This document shows positions 56,152 to 62,535 of a stretch of 64,000 nucleotides of DNA, piece by piece. The number at the start of each line of letters is the position of its first letter. The first letter of the stretch is position 1. The position numbers and the translations under genes were made by a program. Below the pieces are notes generated by a model. That model saw only the letters and a list, made by a program, of their open reading frames with translations. It was not told the DNA's origin and made no database searches. The DNA comes from Caulobacter sp. 17J80-11 (GTDB lineage Bacteria; Pseudomonadota; Alphaproteobacteria; Caulobacterales; Caulobacteraceae): assembly GCF_014349105.1 (NCBI RefSeq), contig NZ_JACSJI010000008.1, positions 62,001 to 126,000 on the forward strand, given 5' to 3'.

Positions 56152-56808
56152 GTATTCGCCCCCAGGCGCCGCCCCGATCCCTACGGGTTTGCAGCGCGAT
56201 CACGGCTCGGGCCGGCCTGCGGACGCGCGTACTCGCCCGCGCCAATACGGCGCCGGCGAAGACCATTCGTCATGCAGAGCGAGTCCGCTCCCCCGCCGCA
56301 CGCTTAACGACTAATTAAATCAAAGGTCAAGCTAGAGTCGTGCAGCGACAACCGCGCCTATACAATTTTGTATAGACACGCACCTGACGCGACATGGGAC
56401 AGTGTTAATGTTCGCGCGCGGGACGAATACGAAATAAAGATTTCTCGATTTCTTTCGGCCATGCGAAATCACGCCTGGACCCACGGCCCGGACGGGATCG
56501 AATTCAGAGAGGAACGCTGAGACCCCCGGCGCCGCGCACGCTGCAATTTGCGTACCGGCGCGTAAGCATGCTCCCTAGACGACAAGGCTTGCCGCGTCAC
56601 GCCCCAAAGTTGCGGACTAGACGCCGACCAAAACCCCTTGCGCTCCTGCAAGGACATCTCGGTTAGCACCCCGCCTTGGCCGCCCGAATGCCCCACAATC
56701 TCACCTCTGAGACGACCGGCGTTCATGGCTTTCCCCTTTCGGGCTCGCCGCATCGACAAGCGGCGCAACGCAGGCTCTAGTGGCCGCGTCCCGAAGTGAA
56801 ACGCGGTC
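56152..56808. other. Divergent regulatory region of autotransporter and AraC gene
   Basis: The stretch 56300-56460 is strikingly AT-rich for this genome (ACGACTAATTAAATCAAAGG, GAAATAAAGATTTCTCGATT) and contains the perfect palindrome at 56358-56375. It probably holds the autotransporter promoter. From 56469 to 56726 a minus-strand frame of 85 codons begins MNAGRLRGEIVGHSGGQGG after AGGGGAAA, but its codon use is unlike the host and I do not list it as a gene. The AraC promoter must lie near its right end. Confidence 0.55.
56358..56375. promoter_or_regulatory. Perfect operator-like palindrome CTATACAATTTTGTATAG
   Basis: Two eight-base arms, CTATACAA and TTGTATAG, around TT, in an AT-rich stretch about 207 bp upstream of the autotransporter start and 434 bp upstream of the AraC gene. 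This symmetry is more typical of GntR, TetR or MarR operators than of AraC sites, which are usually direct repeats, so the binder may be another protein. The reported arms are exact. Confidence 0.55.
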
Positions 56809-57828
56809 ATGAGTTCGCCTAACAAGCTTGTGGAACGGCCGCCGCGGCTGGCCTGGAGCATCTCCTCGGCGAGCGATCCCGACGCGATCGACGCCTACCG
56901 CGACAGCCTGGCGGACCTGTACGCGGTCACCGACCTCGGCGGCGGCCCGGCCGGCTTCTTCAACAAGGCCTCCTCCTACCAGTTCGGTTCGACCGTGTTC
57001 GGGATAGGCGCCTCGGTCGGCCAGACCATGCGCCGCTCGGCCCACGAGCTGCGCCGCTCGGGCTTCGACGGGGTCAGCATCTTCCTCAACGGCGGCGCGG
57101 TGGTCGGCGACGTCGACGGGCGCGACCTGCGCGCCGGCCGGGGCGCGATCCATTTCCGCGACCTCTCGCGCCCCTCGAACTCCCGGGCCGAGCACGTCGA
57201 CGCCATCATGACGGTGATCCCGCGCGAGGTGGCGCCGGACTGGCTGCTGGCCGGGGCCATGCACGGCCACGCCATCGAGGCCACGACGCCCGCCGGGCGC
57301 ATGCTGGCCGCCCACCTGCGCGCCATCGCCGAGGTCGCCGACGAGCTGGACACGGCCGACGGCCTGGCGGCGATCGACGCCGCCCTGGTCCTGGCCCGCC
57401 GCTCGATCGGCGCCGCCCAGGCCATGTCGCCGGACGAGGCGCAGGCGGCCTATCGGACGGTGCGGCGCATGGCCATCGAGGTGATCGATCAACGCCTGCT
57501 GGACCGCGATCTCAACGCCGACCTGATCGCCGCGCACCTCGGCGTGTCGCGCGCCACCCTCTACCGGGCGTTCGAGTCTTCAGGCGGGGTGGCTGTCGGC
57601 ATCCAGCGCCGGCGCCTGGCCCGGGCCTATGCGATCCTGCGGCAGCGCAAGGGGACCAGCCCGACGGTCGCCGACGTCGGCTTCGACTGCGGCTTCGCCA
57701 GCGAATCCCACTTCAGCCGCGCCTTCCGCGAGCGCTACGGCATCGCGCCCGGCGAGCTGGGCACGCCTGAGGGTCAGGCGCTCAAGGTCCGCCACGACGT
57801 GGTCATGGACTGGCTGCGCGCTCAGTAG
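56809..57828 (+). CDS. AraC-family transcriptional regulator
   Basis: A 339-residue regulator. The N-terminal half (about 30-210) is an AraC_binding_2-like effector or dimer domain with VSIFLNGGAVVGDVDGRDLR and AGRGAIHFRDLSRP. The C-terminal domain (about 235-330) has the two helix-turn-helix units: LNADLIAAHLGVSRATLYRA and VADVGFDCGFASESHFSRAF, followed by RERYGIAPGE. It is divergent from the autotransporter gene and a natural candidate to control it, by inference from position. The effector is unknown. The start at 56809 gives a normal N-terminus. Confidence 0.9.
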   Translation: MSSPNKLVERPPRLAWSISSASDPDAIDAYRDSLADLYAVTDLGGGPAGFFNKASSYQFGSTVFGIGASVGQTMRRSAHELRRSGFDGVSIFLNGGAVVGDVDGRDLRAGRGAIHFRDLSRPSNSRAEHVDAIMTVIPREVAPDWLLAGAMHGHAIEATTPAGRMLAAHLRAIAEVADELDTADGLAAIDAALVLARRSIGAAQAMSPDEAQAAYRTVRRMAIEVIDQRLLDRDLNADLIAAHLGVSRATLYRAFESSGGVAVGIQRRRLARAYAILRQRKGTSPTVADVGFDCGFASESHFSRAFRERYGIAPGELGTPEGQALKVRHDVVMDWLRAQ

Positions 57829-57998
57829 GCTCCGGCGGGCGCGCGCTGCAGGCGCAGCGCCACCACCTCCGTCACCCCGCGCGCCGCCGGCGCGGTCTGT
57901 TTCAGCCACACGCCCACGGCCGCCTGCAGGGCCCGGCCGCCGTGGGCCGCCAGAAAGCCCCGGACCAGCACGTCCACTTCGAACTCAAACGCGATCAC
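57822..57998 (-). CDS. Possible small hypothetical protein
   Basis: A GTG-started frame of 58 residues (VIAFEFEVDVLVRGFLAAHG at the start) with host-like third positions, ending seven bases inside the convergent AraC gene. A longer version reaches an ATG at 58028. The ribosome binding site is only a G-run. No family is recognised. The rest of the 317-bp gap to 58145 (58030-58145) shows nothing further. Confidence 0.35.
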   Translation of the reverse strand: MIAFEFEVDVLVRGFLAAHGGRALQAAVGVWLKQTAPAARGVTEVVALRLQRAPAGAY

Positions 57999-58145
57999 AA
58001 CTACGCCCCCGCGCGGCGGCGGCGCCATCGCCGGTCTTCGCCGCGCCCCGGCCGTCCAGCTAGCAGGCGCCCCGCCCCGGCCGAATGCCCACGCGTCTCA
58101 GCCGGTGAGACGGCAGCTTCCTCTTCCGGGCGGGCGGAGCCCCAC

Positions 58146-58619
58146 TCAGCGTCCCCGTTTGGCGTCCTTCACCGCCTGCAGCGCGAAGGCCTGCAGGCGG
58201 GCGGAGGTCGGCAACTGCGCCGGCGCGCGGCCGCGCAGGTCGGCCAGGCGCTGTTCGGCGCCCGGACCGGCCCCGTCGGCCAGCCGCAGCTCGCCGCTGA
58301 CCGGGTCGACGCGGATCGCCGCGCCCGCCTCCCCGGCCTCGGCCAGCAGGGCGGTGTTGAACTCCAGCAGGGTGGCGCGCTCGACCGGCGGCGCGCAGAC
58401 GTTCAGCAGCAGGGCCGCGGCCTTGTCCGCCTTGCCGGTGGAGGCCAGCACTCCGCCCGCATTGATGCGCAGGCAGAGCTCGGCGTTGTAGTCGGCCGGC
58501 ACGCTCGACGTGATCGGCGGGTTCTGGGCGAACGCCGCGGCGGGCGACAGGACGACCACGACGGCGGCCAGCGCGCCCCCGCGCAAGGTCCGTGCGTGAC
58601 GAGTGATGATACCGACCAC
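58146..58619 (-). CDS. Secreted hypothetical protein
   Basis: A 157-residue exported protein. The signal peptide is long (MVGIITRHARTLRGGALAAV, cleavage after AFA near residue 31). The mature protein (NPPITSSVPADYNAELCLRI at its start) is mostly helical, with two Cys residues, Ala/Leu-rich helices, an internal DPVSGELRLADGAG turn, and the ending AFALQAVKDAKRGR. I know of no family. It is a lone gene on the minus strand, downstream of the LysE-type gene with a 43-bp gap, and may be co-transcribed with it. Confidence 0.68.
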   Translation of the reverse strand: MVGIITRHARTLRGGALAAVVVVLSPAAAFAQNPPITSSVPADYNAELCLRINAGGVLASTGKADKAAALLLNVCAPPVERATLLEFNTALLAEAGEAGAAIRVDPVSGELRLADGAGPGAEQRLADLRGRAPAQLPTSARLQAFALQAVKDAKRGR

Positions 58620-58662
58620 TGAAGCTCCCCCCGGATTCGCGGCGAGCGTAGCGGTTCGCCCG

Positions 58663-59286
58663 CTACTTCGACAGGGCCAGCCGCGCCCCGAAGGCCAGGA
58701 ACACCCCGCCGACCACCCGGTCCAGCGCCCGGGTCACCTGCGGCTGGCGAAGCCACCGCCCGACCGGCGCGGTGGCGGCGATCAGCACGGCGAACCAGAG
58801 CAGGCCGATCAGCACGTGCACGAAGGCCAGCAGCATGGAGAAGGCCGCCACGTCCGCGCCGGCCGGCACGAACTGCGGCAGGAAGGTGATGTAGAACACC
58901 CCGATCTTCGGATTGAGGATGTTGGTCAGAAAGCCCTGGCGCAGCGAACGCCACGGGCTGGCCCCGCCGGCCGCCCCCAGCGCCGGGTCGAACCCCTCGC
59001 GCGGCTTCCACAAGAGCTTCACGCCCAGCCACGCCAGGTAGGCCGCGCCGACCCACTTCACCACCGTATAGACCACGCCCGACGCCGCCAGCAGCGCGCC
59101 CAGCCCCAGCGAGACCAGCGCGCCCCAGACCAGGCAGCCGATCGAGATCCCCAGCGCCGCCAACGCCGCCGGCCGCGCCCCGCCCCCGGCCGCAGAGCGC
59201 AGCACCATGGCGGTGTCGACCCCGGGCGTGACGGTCAGAAGCGTCGCCGCGGCGACAAAGGCCAGCAGAGCCTGAACGACGGTCAT
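58663..59286 (-). CDS. LysE/RhtB-family amino-acid exporter
   Basis: A 207-residue membrane protein with six helices. The family signature is present: LLTVTPGVDTAMVLRSAAGG (residues 16-35) and ISIGCLVWGALVSLGLGALL, then KWVGAAYLAWLGVKLLW (about 77-93), GFLTNILNPKIGVFYITFLP (about 118-137) and a final conserved FLAFGARLALSK. LysE/RhtB proteins export amino acids such as threonine, homoserine or lysine using the proton gradient. Substrate cannot be told. No LysG-type regulator is adjacent. Confidence 0.92.
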   Translation of the reverse strand: MTVVQALLAFVAAATLLTVTPGVDTAMVLRSAAGGGARPAALAALGISIGCLVWGALVSLGLGALLAASGVVYTVVKWVGAAYLAWLGVKLLWKPREGFDPALGAAGGASPWRSLRQGFLTNILNPKIGVFYITFLPQFVPAGADVAAFSMLLAFVHVLIGLLWFAVLIAATAPVGRWLRQPQVTRALDRVVGGVFLAFGARLALSK

Positions 59287-59468
59287 GAGCGCCTCCGTCC
59301 CCCAGCGCTACCGCCGCAATCGCGCGTCGGCAAGGCGGTCGGGGCACAGACCTCCCCCTCAGCGCGGGGTGTCCGCCTCCCAACCCGTATCGAATGTTGG
59401 CCGCCCCCCAGCGACCGCTTAGGCTCTGCGTCTGGTGACGAGCCGCCCCACTGAGGGCGCTTTGGTGC

Positions 59469-60044
59469 ATGAGCAAAATGACCCGCGCTTTCCTGTCGTT
59501 CGAGGCTCCCGACGAGCTCGGCGAGTGGCTCGCCAAGCACCACGACAGCGCCAGCGAGTTGTGGGTCAGGATATACAAGGCCGGCTCAGGGCCCCGGTCG
59601 GTGACTTGGTCCGACTGCGTGATCGAAGCGATCGCATTCGGCTGGATCGACGGTCAGAAGCAGTCTCTCGACGCCGTGTCCTATCTTCAGCGCCTCACAC
59701 CCAGGAAGCCTGGCTCTAACTGGTCGAAGAAGAACTGCGAACACGCGACGCGACTGATCTCCGAAGGGCGGATGGCGCCCGCGGGCCTGGCCCAGGTGGA
59801 GGCCGCGAAGGCGGCCGGCCGATGGGAGAGCGCCTATGCGGGCTCGGCCGCGATGAGCATACCCGACGACTTTCTCGACGCGCTCGAGGCGAGCCCGGCG
59901 GCCAAGGCGTTCTTCCATACGCTGGACCGCAAGAACCTCTTCGCGATCTACTACCGCCTTCAGACGGCCAAGAGGCCCGAGACCCGGGCGAGGCGGATGG
60001 CCGACATCCTCGCGCGGCTCGATCGGGGCGAGAGGTTCCACTGA
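59469..60044 (+). CDS. YdeI/OmdA-family protein
   Basis: A 191-residue protein of the YdeI/OmpD-associated family: LSFEAPDELGEWLAKHHDSA (residues 9-28), WSDCVIEAIAFGWIDGQKQ (about 47-65), RLTPRKPGSNWSKKNCEHA (about 75-93), then IPDDFLDALEASPAAKAFF and the C-terminal AKRPETRARRMADILARL. Members bind small nucleic or lipid ligands, or confer resistance to bacteriocins and peptides; the molecular role is unclear. It stands alone between the LysE gene and a repeat element. Confidence 0.85.
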   Translation: MSKMTRAFLSFEAPDELGEWLAKHHDSASELWVRIYKAGSGPRSVTWSDCVIEAIAFGWIDGQKQSLDAVSYLQRLTPRKPGSNWSKKNCEHATRLISEGRMAPAGLAQVEAAKAAGRWESAYAGSAAMSIPDDFLDALEASPAAKAFFHTLDRKNLFAIYYRLQTAKRPETRARRMADILARLDRGERFH

Positions 60045-60072
60045 GGCGTAGGTCGAGGTCTGGGTTCGACCC

Positions 60073-60231
60073 GGCGGCCCGGCTTGGATCTCCAGCGGCG
60101 AACCTGCCGGTCGGACGCTCGAACTCAAGGCTGGCGAGCGGCGCGCGCCACCGCGCAGCGGCGGGCTTCAACCGGCTCGGTGGACTTCGATCGGCCGACC
60201 GGCCCGCGTTCAGCTGGGAGATCCAGGCCGG
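60073..60231. repeat. Imperfect long palindrome
   Basis: CCGGCTTGGATCTCCAGC at the left and GCTGGGAGATCCAGGCCGG at the right are inverted, as are CTGCCGGTCGGA and GGCCGACCGGCC inside them. The element of about 160 bp sits in a 223-bp gap between convergent genes and has no close relative among families A to D. Confidence 0.6.
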
Positions 60232-60267
60232 ATAAGGCGCGACGGGGCCTCGTCCTCCTTCGCGGGA

Positions 60268-60780
60268 TCACCCGCTCCACCCGAACCGCCGGTCCAGCTT
60301 GCCGAGCTGGCTGGTGAAGCCCATCACCGACATCCTGGTCCAGTGCGGGTCCAGGTGCGGGTGCAGGGTCACGACCATCCGCGCCTGTTCGCCCGCCTGG
60401 CTGAACGCGACCTCGATGGTGGTCTCGTAGGGGTCCTGGCCGGGGACGAAGTCGATCACGTGCACCAGGCTCAGCCGCTCGTGCGGCCGGAACTCGGCGT
60501 AGACGCCGCGGGTGGCGTGCGACAGCGGCTGGCCCATGTTGCGCATGGCCGCGATCGCCTCGGGGGCGTCGGCGATCATGTCGTATTCCAGCGCCCCGCC
60601 CTGCCGGGCCTCCAGCGCGTGCACCTCGACGCGGAAGCCCTCCGGGCCCCACCAGGACTCGAAGCCGTCCTTGGTGGCCCACAGCGCCCACAGCTCCTCG
60701 ACCGTCGCGCGATAGCTGCGCTCGATCACCACCGCCGCCTGGGGCGCCTGGACGTTCGCGGATGCAGGACAGTCGTTCAT
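60268..60780 (-). CDS. AHSA1/SRPBCC-domain protein
   Basis: A 170-residue START-like protein: VVIERSYRATVEELWALWAT (residues 17-36), then KDGFESWWGPEGFRVEV (37-53), GALEYDMIADAPE, YAEFRPHERLSLVHVIDF, and the closing helix GFTSQLGKLDRRFGW. AHSA1 proteins bind hydrophobic ligands. The start overlaps the stop of the ArsR gene by four bases (ATGA), so translation is coupled. ArsR plus AHSA1 pairs are a common two-gene unit in soil bacteria. Ligand unknown. Confidence 0.88.
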   Translation of the reverse strand: MNDCPASANVQAPQAAVVIERSYRATVEELWALWATKDGFESWWGPEGFRVEVHALEARQGGALEYDMIADAPEAIAAMRNMGQPLSHATRGVYAEFRPHERLSLVHVIDFVPGQDPYETTIEVAFSQAGEQARMVVTLHPHLDPHWTRMSVMGFTSQLGKLDRRFGWSG

Positions 60781-61112
60781 GGTTCTTGCTCCCCGGCGCC
60801 CGCGCGCCGTTGTTCCAGCGCCGCGCCGAACCGGTCGAGGCGCGCCTCCCACAAACGTCGGTAGTCCGAAAGCCAGGCGTCCAGATCGCGGAACGGCTCG
60901 GGGCGCAGCGCATACAGCCGCCGCTGCCCGTCCGGCCGCACCGAGACGAAGCCGCCCTCGTGCAGGATCCGCAGATGACGCGAGACCCCCGACTGGTGGA
61001 CGCCCGCCTCGCGCACGATGTCGCCGACCTGGCGCTCGCCGTCGCGCAGGCTGGCGACGATGCGGCGGCGCGTGGGGTCGGCGAGAATCTCGAAGGCGTC
61101 CGAATGCATCAT
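60777..61112 (-). CDS. ArsR-family transcriptional regulator
   Basis: A 111-residue winged-helix repressor: FEILADPTRRRIVASLRDGE (residues 7-26), QVGDIVREAGVHQSGVSRHL (about 28-47) as recognition helix, then RILHEGGFVSVRPDGQRRLYAL (wing, given in parts) and a C-terminal helix. The metal-binding Cys residues of classical ArsR are absent, so it is probably not a metal sensor. It is the first gene of a two-gene operon with the AHSA1 gene. Two consecutive ATG codons (61112 and 61109) can serve as start and no ribosome site precedes them. The palindrome just upstream may be its own operator. Confidence 0.9.
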   Translation of the reverse strand: MMHSDAFEILADPTRRRIVASLRDGERQVGDIVREAGVHQSGVSRHLRILHEGGFVSVRPDGQRRLYALRPEPFRDLDAWLSDYRRLWEARLDRFGAALEQRRAGAGEQEP

Positions 61113-61113
61113 G

Positions 61114-61142
61114 GTGCATATGCATATTGGCGCATGTATGTG
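61114..61142. promoter_or_regulatory. Candidate ArsR operator palindrome
   Basis: ATGCATATGCAT is a perfect inverted repeat starting two to three bases from the ArsR start, followed by CGCATGTATGTGGCG. Its place over the presumed promoter and start suits autorepression. The 5' end of the transcript cannot be set, so this could instead be a -10 region. Confidence 0.45.
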
Positions 61143-61254
61143 GCGTCAAGCGCCGCCCGTCGCCCATTGCAGGCGAGTGAGGCGCCCGGCCCCGGGCTTG
61201 GCGGCGTCCGGACCGCTGTCTAAGCTTTCGCGCACCATCTGGGGGCAGAGATCC

Positions 61255-61725
61255 ATGAAAAAGCTCACGCTCGCCGTCTTGGCCCTGGCGGCGGCGGCCA
61301 CGTCAGCTGAGGCCAAGCAACTTCAGGCCCTCTACGCCGACGACCAGTCTGCCTTCTTCGTCGACACCGAAATCGACGAGGCGCTCGGATTCCCCGGGGC
61401 CTGGTACTCCCAAGTCTTGAGCGAACGATCCAAACAGGGATTCGACATCGTCCAGACTTACCTGGAAATCGACTGCGAGAACGGCCTGACCCGCGCCCGT
61501 CAGGCGATGTTCTTCAACAGCGACTTTCGGATGGTGGACAGCAACTACACCAAAGAAGACTGGACTCCCGTCGCCTCCAAGCCCCAGCTCGACGCGTTCG
61601 CCCGCTATGTCTGCGACGACGAGACCAGGTATCCAGGCGTCGTGATCGACGGATCCGGGCGGGACGCGCTCAATCTTTATCGGGCCAAGCTGGCCGCACG
61701 GAAGGCCGCGCGCCCGAAGCCATGA
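61255..61725 (+). CDS. Secreted hypothetical protein
   Basis: A 156-residue exported protein with a signal peptide (MKKLTLAVLALAAAATSAEA) cleaved before KQLQ, and GGGGCAG upstream of the ATG. The mature part has paired Cys residues (LEIDCENGLTRAR and RYVCDDETRYPG) in a beta-alpha context and ends with a basic AKLAARKAARPKP. It resembles small periplasmic proteins of unknown function in this order. Its TGA overlaps the start of the next gene by four bases, coupling it to a crotonase. Confidence 0.68.
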   Translation: MKKLTLAVLALAAAATSAEAKQLQALYADDQSAFFVDTEIDEALGFPGAWYSQVLSERSKQGFDIVQTYLEIDCENGLTRARQAMFFNSDFRMVDSNYTKEDWTPVASKPQLDAFARYVCDDETRYPGVVIDGSGRDALNLYRAKLAARKAARPKP

Positions 61726-62534
61726 CCCAGCCCATCAACGAACGCGTTCGGGTGAGCCTGGGCGAGGACGGCGTGGCCGAGGTTCGGCTGAACCGGCCGG
61801 ACAAGCTGAACGCCGTCGACCCGGCCATGATCGCGGGCATCGTCGCCGCCCAGGACCGCCTGCGCGAGGACCGAAACGTGCGCGCCGTGGTGCTGTGCGG
61901 CGAAGGCCGCGGCTTCTGCGCCGGGCTGGACATGACAGCCATGGGCGCGCTGGCCGCCGGCGACGACCTCGGCCTGATGGCCCGCACCCACGGCCAGGCC
62001 AACGCCCCGCAGCAGACCGCCTGGGGCTGGCGCACCCTGCCCGTCCCGGTGATCGCCGCCGTCCACGGCCCCGCCTTCGGCGCCGGCTTCCAGATCGCGC
62101 TGGGGGCCGACGTCCGCTGCGTCGCGCCGGACGCGAAGCTGTCGGCCATGGAGGTGAAGTGGGGCCTGGTGCCCGACATGGCCGGCGTCGCCCTGCTGCG
62201 CGAACTGGTCCGCGCCGACGTCGCCCGCGAGCTGGTCTTCACCGGCCGCGTGGTCGACGGGAGCGAGGCCGCCGCGTTGGGCCTGGCGACCTGGGTCGGC
62301 GACGACCCGTTTGCGCGCGCCCGCGCGCTGGCCGCGGAGATCGCCGCGAAGAGCCCCGACGCCGTGCGCGCCGCCAAGCGCCTGTTCAACCAGGCCTTCG
62401 ACCTCGACGCCGCCGGCGTGCTGGCCGCCGAGGCGCGCGAACAGTCCGCCCTGATCGGCGGCCTGAACCAGCGCGAAGCCATCATGGCCGGCCTGCAGAA
62501 GCGCCCGCCGGCGTTCGGCCCGGCCGAGGGGTGA
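61722..62534 (+). CDS. Enoyl-CoA hydratase/isomerase (crotonase) family
   Basis: A 270-residue crotonase-fold enzyme. The oxyanion-hole residues lie in GRGFCAGLDMTAMG (about 63-76) and VHGPAFGAGFQIALGADVRC (about 108-127), and the C-terminal helices are of the usual type. The Glu catalytic pair of true hydratases is not evident in the LVPDMAGVALLREL region, where Asp occupies one place, so isomerase or other crotonase activity is possible. Such enzymes act in beta-oxidation or in degradation of aromatic and branched acyl-CoA. Start codon overlaps the previous gene's stop (ATGA). Confidence 0.88.
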   Translation: MTQPINERVRVSLGEDGVAEVRLNRPDKLNAVDPAMIAGIVAAQDRLREDRNVRAVVLCGEGRGFCAGLDMTAMGALAAGDDLGLMARTHGQANAPQQTAWGWRTLPVPVIAAVHGPAFGAGFQIALGADVRCVAPDAKLSAMEVKWGLVPDMAGVALLRELVRADVARELVFTGRVVDGSEAAALGLATWVGDDPFARARALAAEIAAKSPDAVRAAKRLFNQAFDLDAAGVLAAEAREQSALIGGLNQREAIMAGLQKRPPAFGPAEG

Positions 62535-62535
62535 G

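Noticed and set aside
52750..56307. Very long open frame on the plus strand opposite the autotransporter gene
   Set aside because: GC-rich genes without stops in the antisense frame often give such frames. The translation is a Arg/Asp/Ala/Val-rich string without domains, and the opposite strand encodes a well-formed autotransporter.
56469..56726. Minus-strand frame of 85 codons with a fair ribosome site in the AraC-autotransporter gap
   Set aside because: Codon use does not match the host and no domain is seen. Kept only as a remark because the gap is foreign-looking in composition.
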